Shown piece by piece: positions 58,520 to 64,000 of a stretch of DNA of 64,000 nt. Below the pieces are notes generated by a model. The model worked only from the letters and a program-made list of their open reading frames with translations, made no database searches and was not told the DNA's origin. The translations under genes were made by a program, and so were the position numbers. The stretch spans positions 1,528,001-1,592,000 of the forward strand of contig NZ_CP049017.1 of NCBI RefSeq assembly GCF_014236795.1, read 5' to 3'. Positions within the stretch are counted from its first letter, which is position 1, and each line of letters begins with the position of its first letter. This DNA is from Xanthomonas theicola. Lineage in GTDB: Bacteria; Pseudomonadota; Gammaproteobacteria; Xanthomonadales; Xanthomonadaceae.

Positions 58520-59326
58520 TCATGGCTTGCGGAATACCGACGGCGCCAGCTGCACCACGTCGTTGTTGATGTCGTTCAGGCTTTCCGAATGGCCGATGCA
58601 GAAAATGCCGCCGCGCTTGAGCGTGGACAGTACCCGCGCGACCACTTCGCGCTTGGTCTGGCCGTTGAAGTAGATCATCACGTTGCGCAGGAAGATCACG
58701 TCGAACTGGCCCAGGTTGGGCAGCGGGGCATTGAGGTTGGCGTGCAGGAAACGCACGTTGTCGCGGATCCTGCGGTCGATCAGCAGGCTGCCTTCGTACT
58801 CGCCGTGGCCCTTCAGGCAGTAGCGCTTGAGCAGCGTCGGCGGCATGTGCTCGATGCGCTGCAGCGGATAGTGGCCGGTGCGCGCCTTGGCCAGCACCCG
58901 GGTGCTGATGTCGGTGCCGACCACTTCATAGGCCCGCCCCTGCATGGCGTCGTCCAGCACCATCGCCATGCTGTAGGCCTCCTCGCCGCTGGAACTGGCC
59001 GCGCTCCAACTGCGGAACGGCGCGCCGCCCTTGTGCGCGTTCGCCAGCTTGCGCAGCAGATCGAAATGCCTGGGCTCGCGGAAGAAATAGGTCTCGTTGG
59101 TGGTCAGCAGGTCGATCGCGGTCTGCACCTCGCCGCTGCCTTCGCGGCTTTCCAGCAGCTTCAGGTACTGGGTATAGGTCTGCAGCGAATGCACCTTCAG
59201 CCGCTTGCCCAGGCGTCCGCACAGCATCGCCTTCTTGGCCGGAGAAATGGTGATGCCGGCGGCGTCGAAGATGAAGCGCTGGAACTTGCCGAATTCCTGC
59301 TCGGTGATGGTCTCGGTGCTGGTCAT
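58520..59326 (-). CDS. cheR: CheR chemoreceptor methyltransferase
   Basis: 268 residues from ATG 59326, overlapping the stop of the EAL gene (ATGA); the frame is open further upstream but not CheR-like. N-terminal helical domain (1-80), then [17 protein letters not shown] and [16 protein letters not shown], the SAM-binding core, and [13 protein letters not shown] near the end. Methylates receptor glutamates with S-adenosylmethionine. Lies 28 bases upstream of cheB. Confidence 0.95.
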   Translation of the reverse strand: MTSTETITEQEFGKFQRFIFDAAGITISPAKKAMLCGRLGKRLKVHSLQTYTQYLKLLESREGSGEVQTAIDLLTTNETYFFREPRHFDLLRKLANAHKGGAPFRSWSAASSSGEEAYSMAMVLDDAMQGRAYEVVGTDISTRVLAKARTGHYPLQRIEHMPPTLLKRYCLKGHGEYEGSLLIDRRIRDNVRFLHANLNAPLPNLGQFDVIFLRNVMIYFNGQTKREVVARVLSTLKRGGIFCIGHSESLNDINNDVVQLAPSVFRKP

Positions 59327-60594
59327 GAGGGTCCGCGTGTCAGTGGGGCGGCGCTTGCCGCGTTGGGGCCGTGTTCCTGCAGCCGGGCCTGGTGCTCGAG
59401 CAGCCAGGCATGCAATGCGCCGCCGCCCATCGGCCGCGCCAGCAGGTAGCCCTGGCCGAGATCGCAGCCCAGTTGTTGCAGCAGTCGCCAGTCTTCCACC
59501 GTCTCGATGCCTTCGGCGACGGTGCTCAGGCCCAGCCGCTGGGCCATGCCCAGGGCCGATTCCAGCACGGTGCGCAGATTGCGGCTGAGGTGCGCGTCGT
59601 GCACGAAGATGCGGTCGATCTTCAGTTCGGTGAAGGGGATGCGGGTCAGTTGCTGCAGCGAGGAGAAGCCGGTGCCGTAGTCGTCCAGCGACAGGCCGAA
59701 GCCCTGCAGCCGCAGCCGCGCCAGCATGCCCAGCGCGCTGGCCTCGACCAGCGAGCTTTCGGTGATTTCCAGGACCACGTCGGCCGGCGCCAGTCCGTGG
59801 CGCTGCAACTGGCTGTGCAGTTCGTCGAGCAGTCCCGGGTCCTGCAACAGCAGCGGCGACAGGTTGATCGCCAGGGTCAGGCGCAAGCCGGACTGCTTCC
59901 ATGCCGCCAGCCGCGCCATCGCCTGGTCGGCGACGCTGGCGGTCAGCGCGTGGATCAGGCCCTCACGCTCGGCCAGGGCGATGAAGCGGTCCGGCGCGAT
60001 CTGGCCGTTGCGCGGATGGCGCCAGCGCGCCAGCGCTTCCACGCCGTGGACCTGGCCACTGCGCATGTCCACCTTCGGCTGGTACGCCACCTCGATGTCG
60101 CCGCGGCGCAGCGCCTCGTGCAGCGTCGCCGCGTCGGTCGCGCCGTCCAGCGCGGCGTCGGTCCGCGCCGCCGGCGTGGCCGGCGCGGGGTGCGCCTGCA
60201 GCGCCGCACCGAGCTCGGCCGCGCGCAGCGGCTTTTCCAGGCCGGCCAGTACCTGCAGGCCGCTGGCGCGGCCGACCTGCAGCACCGATTCGATCAGCGC
60301 CGCACCGCGTTGCGAGACGACCACGATCGGCACGCGCACGCCGCAGCGGGCCAGTGCGTCGAGCAGTTGCACCCCGTCCATGCCGGGCATCTCCAGGTCC
60401 ACGATCAGCAGTCCTGGCGCCGGCCCCTGGGTCACCCGCGCCAGCGCCGCATGGCCGTCGTGCAGGCCTTCCACCGCCACCGCGCCCAGCCGCAGGCACA
60501 GCGCCAGCACGTGCTCGCGCTGGACCTGGCTGTCGTCGACCACCAGGATCGTGCCGAGGTGGCTGAGCGAGGCGATTTCATGAACGAGCGGCAT
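59323..60594 (-). CDS. response regulator with EAL phosphodiesterase domain
   Basis: 423 residues. Receiver domain 1-130 with D66 (LLIVDLEMPGMDG), then an EAL domain from about 155. Catalytic-looking motifs are present: E186-A-L (GVEALARWRHP), NLSPLLL, EITESSLVE, LDDYGTGFSSL and LKIDRIFV, so active c-di-GMP hydrolysis is likely. It sits between cheW and cheR, coupling chemotaxis phosphorylation to c-di-GMP turnover. The stop overlaps the cheR start by ATGA. Confidence 0.92.
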   Translation of the reverse strand: MPLVHEIASLSHLGTILVVDDSQVQREHVLALCLRLGAVAVEGLHDGHAALARVTQGPAPGLLIVDLEMPGMDGVQLLDALARCGVRVPIVVVSQRGAALIESVLQVGRASGLQVLAGLEKPLRAAELGAALQAHPAPATPAARTDAALDGATDAATLHEALRRGDIEVAYQPKVDMRSGQVHGVEALARWRHPRNGQIAPDRFIALAEREGLIHALTASVADQAMARLAAWKQSGLRLTLAINLSPLLLQDPGLLDELHSQLQRHGLAPADVVLEITESSLVEASALGMLARLRLQGFGLSLDDYGTGFSSLQQLTRIPFTELKIDRIFVHDAHLSRNLRTVLESALGMAQRLGLSTVAEGIETVEDWRLLQQLGCDLGQGYLLARPMGGGALHAWLLEHQARLQEHGPNAASAAPLTRGPS

Positions 60595-60654
60595 GAGGAT
60601 TCCGGTGGGAAGGGGCGGACGCGGGCGCCACGCGCGCCGTGCCGCGCGGGGAAT

Positions 60655-61182
60655 TCAGGCGGCCATGCCTTCCTCGACATCCGACGCGATGCCGGCCATG
60701 GCGACGAACTCCTGGGTGGACAGCGCCGCATCGGCATCGAGCAGGATCACGAAGCGCTCGCCGACCTTGCCCATGCCGTGGATGAAGTCGCGGCGGATGC
60801 CGGCGCCGAAGGCCGGGGCTGGGGCGATATCGGCGATCTCCAGCACTTCGCTGACCGCGTCGACCAGCAGCCCCAGCACCTGACGCTCGTTGCCGTTGGC
60901 CACCTCGACGATGACGATGCAGGTGCGCTTGGTGACGTCGCTGGCGGCGCGGCCGAAGCGTTGCTGCAGGTCCACCACCGGCACCACCGCGCCGCGCAGG
61001 TTGATGACCCCGCGCAGCGCCGGCGGCATCATCGGCACATCGGTCGGCGTGCGGTACTCGATGATTTCCTTGATGCCGAGGATGCCGACGCCGAACATTT
61101 CCTTGCCGAGCAGGAAGGTCAGGAACTGGTCGGGAGCCAGATCGGGGGCGCCGGACGGCGCGGACGGTTCGTGGGCGGTCAT
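60655..61182 (-). CDS. cheW: CheW coupling protein
   Basis: 175 residues. Typical CheW SH3-like folds: FLTFLLGKEMFGVGILGIKE, RGVINLRGAVVPVVDLQQRF and VLGLLVDAVSEVLEIADIAP. Links chemoreceptors to CheA, whose gene is not in this window. Starts 9 bases after the receptor at 61192. Confidence 0.95.
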   Translation of the reverse strand: MTAHEPSAPSGAPDLAPDQFLTFLLGKEMFGVGILGIKEIIEYRTPTDVPMMPPALRGVINLRGAVVPVVDLQQRFGRAASDVTKRTCIVIVEVANGNERQVLGLLVDAVSEVLEIADIAPAPAFGAGIRRDFIHGMGKVGERFVILLDADAALSTQEFVAMAGIASDVEEGMAA

Positions 61183-61191
61183 GGCCTGTCC

Positions 61192-63132
61192 TCAGAAGCT
61201 GTCGAAGTGGACTTCGTCCGGCGCATCGCCGGCCAACGCGAGCTGGTCCCCGGCGAAACGCACCAACGGTTTGCGGGTCGCGGCATGCGTGGGCGGCGCC
61301 GGCTTGCGCGCTGCCGCGGGCGCGGCGCGGCGCCGCGGCGCCTGCGCCGTGGCGCCGAGCTTGAAGAAGCGCATCAGTTGCTGCAATTGCTCGGCCTGGC
61401 CGCTCATTTCCTCGGCGATGGCGGCCAGTTTCTCGGAATTGGACGCGGCGTGCTGGGTGGTCTGGTTGAGCTGGCCGACCGCGGCGTTGATCTGGCCGAC
61501 GCCGGAGGTCTGTTCCTCGGAGGCGGCGGTGATCTCCTGCACCAGATCCGAGGTGCGCTTGATCGACGGCACCATCTGCTCGAGCAGCTTGCCGGCGTTT
61601 TCGGCCAGCTCGACGCTGGAACTTGCCACATCGCCGATCTCCTGCGCGGCGACCTGGCTGCGCTCGGCCAGCTTGCGCACCTCGGCGGCGACCACGGCGA
61701 AGCCCTTGCCGTGCTCGCCGGCGCGCGCGGCCTCGATCGCCGCGTTCAAGGCCAGCAGATTGGTCTGGTAGGCGATGTCGTCGATGATGCCGATCTTCTG
61801 CGCGATCTGCTTCATCGCCGCCACCGTCGAGCGCACCGCTTCGCCGCCTTCGGCGGCTTCGCTGGCGGCCTTGCCGGCCATGCCGTCGGTGACCTTGGCG
61901 TTCTCGGTGTTCTGCGCGATCGAGGCGGTCATCTGCTCCAGCGAGGCGCTGGTCTCCTCCACGCCCGCCGCCTGCTCGCTGGCCGCCTGGCTCAGCGATT
62001 GCGCGGTGGTGCTGACCTGGTCGGAGGCGCTGGCCAGGGCCTCGGCGTTGCCGTTGACCTCGCCGACCACCTGCGACAGCCGCGTGATGGTGTTGTTGAC
62101 GTAGCTCTTCATCTCGGCGTACGCGCCGTCGTAGTGCTGGTCGATGCTCTGGGTCAGGTCGCCGTCGGACATCGCGCTCATCACCCGCACCACGTCCTGG
62201 ATGCTGTTGCCGGTGGTGCCCACCAGATCGTTCAGGCGCTGGCCCATCTCGCGCTGGAAGCCGGCCAGGCCGTCCAGGGCGACCTGTTCGGAGAAGTCGC
62301 CGCGGTTGGCGGCCTGGACCACGCGGCGCTGGCCGTCGATGACCAGCTTCAATCGCTCGACCATGCTGTGCATCGCGTACAGCGCGCTGCCCCTGTCGTT
62401 GGCGCCGATCCTGACGTCCAGCGTCAGGTTGCCTTGCGCCACCTGGTTGGCGATCTCGGCCACGTAGGCCGGTTCGCCGCCGAGCACGCGCATCAGCCCG
62501 CGCACGATGAATACCGAGACCGCGATCCCCAGCAGCACCGAGACCGCGATGGTGGCGAGGATCAGCGTGTGCGAGGACGCGTAGGTGGCGCTCGCCGCGG
62601 CGCTGGCCTGTTCGCCGCTGCCGGTGTTCAGTTCGATCAGTTTCGCCAGCGCGGCAGCGGAGGCATAGTAGAGTTCGCGCTGCTCGCCGTTGAGCAGCGC
62701 GATCGCGTCCTGCGTCTTGTTCTGCGAGGACAGTTGCAGCATGGTTCGGTTCAGCGCCAGGTATTTGTCGAATTCCGCGCTGAACCTGCCATACAGCGCT
62801 TTTTCCTCGGGCGAGGAATCGAGCCTGAGGTAGGCGTCGCGGTCCTTGTTGAACTGGCCGAGGAACTCCTCCATCCGCTGCTCGTAATTCTGCTTGTCCT
62901 GCGGCGTGGTGCTGATCACATGCTGCAATTCCTGAATCCGATAGTTCGACATATCGGTGTTCATCGCCTGGGCATAGCGGATGCCCGGCATCCTGATGCC
63001 GCTGATCTCCACCGAGGCAGCGTTGATCTTCGCCATGGCGTAGGTGGCGAAGGCGCCCATGCCGAGCAGCAACAGCAGCACCACGGCGAAGCCGAGGCCG
63101 ATTCTCATGCCGATTTTCATATTGGCGAACAT
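61192..63132 (-). CDS. methyl-accepting chemotaxis protein
   Basis: 646 residues. TM1 about 11-31 ([20 protein letters not shown]), periplasmic four-helix-bundle-type sensor to about 185, TM2 about 190-212 ([19 protein letters not shown]), HAMP, and the signalling hairpin with tip [20 protein letters not shown] plus [20 protein letters not shown]. The C-terminus ends in HFDSF, which fits the x-aromatic-x-x-aromatic pentapeptide that tethers CheR/CheB. Ligand unknown. 95 bases downstream of a second receptor with a nearly identical signalling half. Confidence 0.95.
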   Translation of the reverse strand: MFANMKIGMRIGLGFAVVLLLLLGMGAFATYAMAKINAASVEISGIRMPGIRYAQAMNTDMSNYRIQELQHVISTTPQDKQNYEQRMEEFLGQFNKDRDAYLRLDSSPEEKALYGRFSAEFDKYLALNRTMLQLSSQNKTQDAIALLNGEQRELYYASAAALAKLIELNTGSGEQASAAASATYASSHTLILATIAVSVLLGIAVSVFIVRGLMRVLGGEPAYVAEIANQVAQGNLTLDVRIGANDRGSALYAMHSMVERLKLVIDGQRRVVQAANRGDFSEQVALDGLAGFQREMGQRLNDLVGTTGNSIQDVVRVMSAMSDGDLTQSIDQHYDGAYAEMKSYVNNTITRLSQVVGEVNGNAEALASASDQVSTTAQSLSQAASEQAAGVEETSASLEQMTASIAQNTENAKVTDGMAGKAASEAAEGGEAVRSTVAAMKQIAQKIGIIDDIAYQTNLLALNAAIEAARAGEHGKGFAVVAAEVRKLAERSQVAAQEIGDVASSSVELAENAGKLLEQMVPSIKRTSDLVQEITAASEEQTSGVGQINAAVGQLNQTTQHAASNSEKLAAIAEEMSGQAEQLQQLMRFFKLGATAQAPRRRAAPAAARKPAPPTHAATRKPLVRFAGDQLALAGDAPDEVHFDSF

Positions 63133-63227
63133 CTTGGGCTCCCTGTGTCGAAGGTGAAATGCCGGCCGGTCTGGGGCTGCGCGGAACGCATGTGTTTGCA
63201 GCGAAAGGCCAGGAAAAGGGGGGGCGG

Positions 63228-64000
63228 TCAGAAGCTGTCGAAGTGGATTTCGTCCGGCGCCGCCAGCAGCGCCAGGCCGCTTTCGGCGTGGGCGAACGCG
63301 CGCGCGCGCGCGCCGGCCGACGGCTTCTTCGTCGCGCGCGGCGCACCGACCGACCGGCGCGGCGACGTCGCCTGGTTGGTGCGGAAGAAGCCCATCAGCT
63401 GCTGCAACTGCTCGGCCTGGCCGCTCATTTCCTCGGCGGTGGCGGCCAGTTCCTCGGAGTTGGCCGCGGCCTGCTGGGTGGTCTGGTTGAGCTGGCCGAC
63501 CGCGGCGTTGATCTGGCCGACGCCGGAGGTCTGCTCCTCGGAGGCGGCGGTGATCTCCTGCACCAGGTCCGAGGTGCGCTTGATCGACGGCACCATCTGC
63601 TCGAGCAGCTTGCCGGCGTTTTCGGCCAGCTCGACGCTGGAACTTGCCACATCGCCGATCTCCTGCGCGGCGACCTGGCTGCGCTCGGCCAGCTTGCGCA
63701 CCTCGGCGGCGACCACGGCGAAGCCCTTGCCGTGCTCGCCGGCGCGCGCGGCCTCGATCGCCGCGTTCAAGGCCAGCAGATTGGTCTGGTAGGCGATGTC
63801 GTCGATGATGCCGATCTTCTGCGCGATCTGCTTCATCGCCGCCACCGTCGAGCGCACCGCCTCGCCGCCCTCGGTGGCCTCGTTGGCGGCCTTGCCGGCC
63901 ATGCCGTCGGTGACCTTGGCGTTCTCGGTGTTCTGTGCGATCGAGGCGGTCATCTGCTCCAGCGAGGCGCTGGTCTCCTCCACGCCCGCCGCCTGCTCGC
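63228..64000 (-). CDS. methyl-accepting chemotaxis protein, C-terminal part (runs off the window)
   Basis: The frame is open to the right edge, so only the last 257 codons are seen: the signalling domain with [20 protein letters not shown] and an HFDSF C-terminus. Most of it is nearly identical at DNA level to 61192-61960 of its neighbour; differences concentrate in the last 60 residues ([18 protein letters not shown]). Sensor and membrane parts lie beyond 64000. Confidence 0.93.
   Translation of the reverse strand, partial: EQAAGVEETSASLEQMTASIAQNTENAKVTDGMAGKAANEATEGGEAVRSTVAAMKQIAQKIGIIDDIAYQTNLLALNAAIEAARAGEHGKGFAVVAAEVRKLAERSQVAAQEIGDVASSSVELAENAGKLLEQMVPSIKRTSDLVQEITAASEEQTSGVGQINAAVGQLNQTTQQAAANSEELAATAEEMSGQAEQLQQLMGFFRTNQATSPRRSVGAPRATKKPSAGARARAFAHAESGLALLAAPDEIHFDSF

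Noticed and set aside
59371..63792. 1473-codon plus-strand open frame over the chemotaxis operon
   Set aside because: Shadow of cheR, the EAL gene, cheW and the receptors in a genome with few stop codons in that frame.

Overview
The window is a GC-rich gammaproteobacterial chromosome segment that reads as Xanthomonas. Evidence: a xanthoferrin-type siderophore operon (xss/xsu order), a plant-inducible-promoter (PIP) box with type III effector-like genes, xanthomonad IS remnants, and TonB-receptor and chemotaxis genes of the usual xanthomonad kind. Species cannot be fixed by eye; the many decayed IS copies would suit an IS-rich pathovar.

Layout. 1-5.1 kb: IS5-type transposase remnant, a small secreted protein, a MASE1 membrane sensor and a YbaL-type cation/proton antiporter. 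5.26-22.4 kb: one iron-uptake locus, made of a Fur box, an SbnG-like citrate synthase candidate, the TonB-dependent receptor xsuA, and xssA-E (ATP-grasp, two NIS synthetases, MFS exporter, PLP decarboxylase). A complete Tn3-family transposon of the Tn4651/TnXax1 type (7812-14592; tnpA, tnpS, tnpT, 36-bp inverted repeats, TATTT target duplication) splits xsuA. Its passenger cassette has a PIP box, a 106-codon reading frame starting with an N-myristoylation motif like XopE/XopJ effectors, and, overlapping it by ATGA, a 215-residue HExxH zinc-protease effector of the XopG/HopH1 kind. This effector cassette on a receptor-breaking transposon is the most interesting object in the window.

22.6-40.0 kb: fosmidomycin-type exporter with a divergent AraC regulator, psiF, a fatty acid hydroxylase, a metY pseudogene (one single-base lesion and one 20-bp tandem duplication), clpB with a heat-shock promoter, a glutathione S-transferase, a DUF3014 protein, a ruined LprI-like gene, an NCS2 permease, a GNAT/DUF3574 pair and a second TonB receptor. 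40.0-41.0 kb: IS remnants.

41.2-49.2 kb: conserved translation block thrS-infC-rpmI-rplT-pheS-pheT-ihfA-merR followed by tRNA-Pro(GGG). infC starts with AUC, and direct and inverted heptamer repeats lie in the spacers. 49.2-52.2 kb: a stack of dead insertion sequences (ISL3, IS5, IS3). 52.5-56.9 kb: an arabinoside utilisation unit (GH127, GPH symporter, divergent AraC). 57.1-64 kb: a phospholipase D remnant and a chemotaxis operon on the minus strand (two chemoreceptors, cheW, REC-EAL protein, cheR, cheB), running off the right edge.

Two 80-81-bp copies of a MITE-like repeat (24900-24980 and 57093-57172), a perfect 24-bp REP-type palindrome (32351-32410) and CGAGTCC heptamer arrays are the main small repeats.
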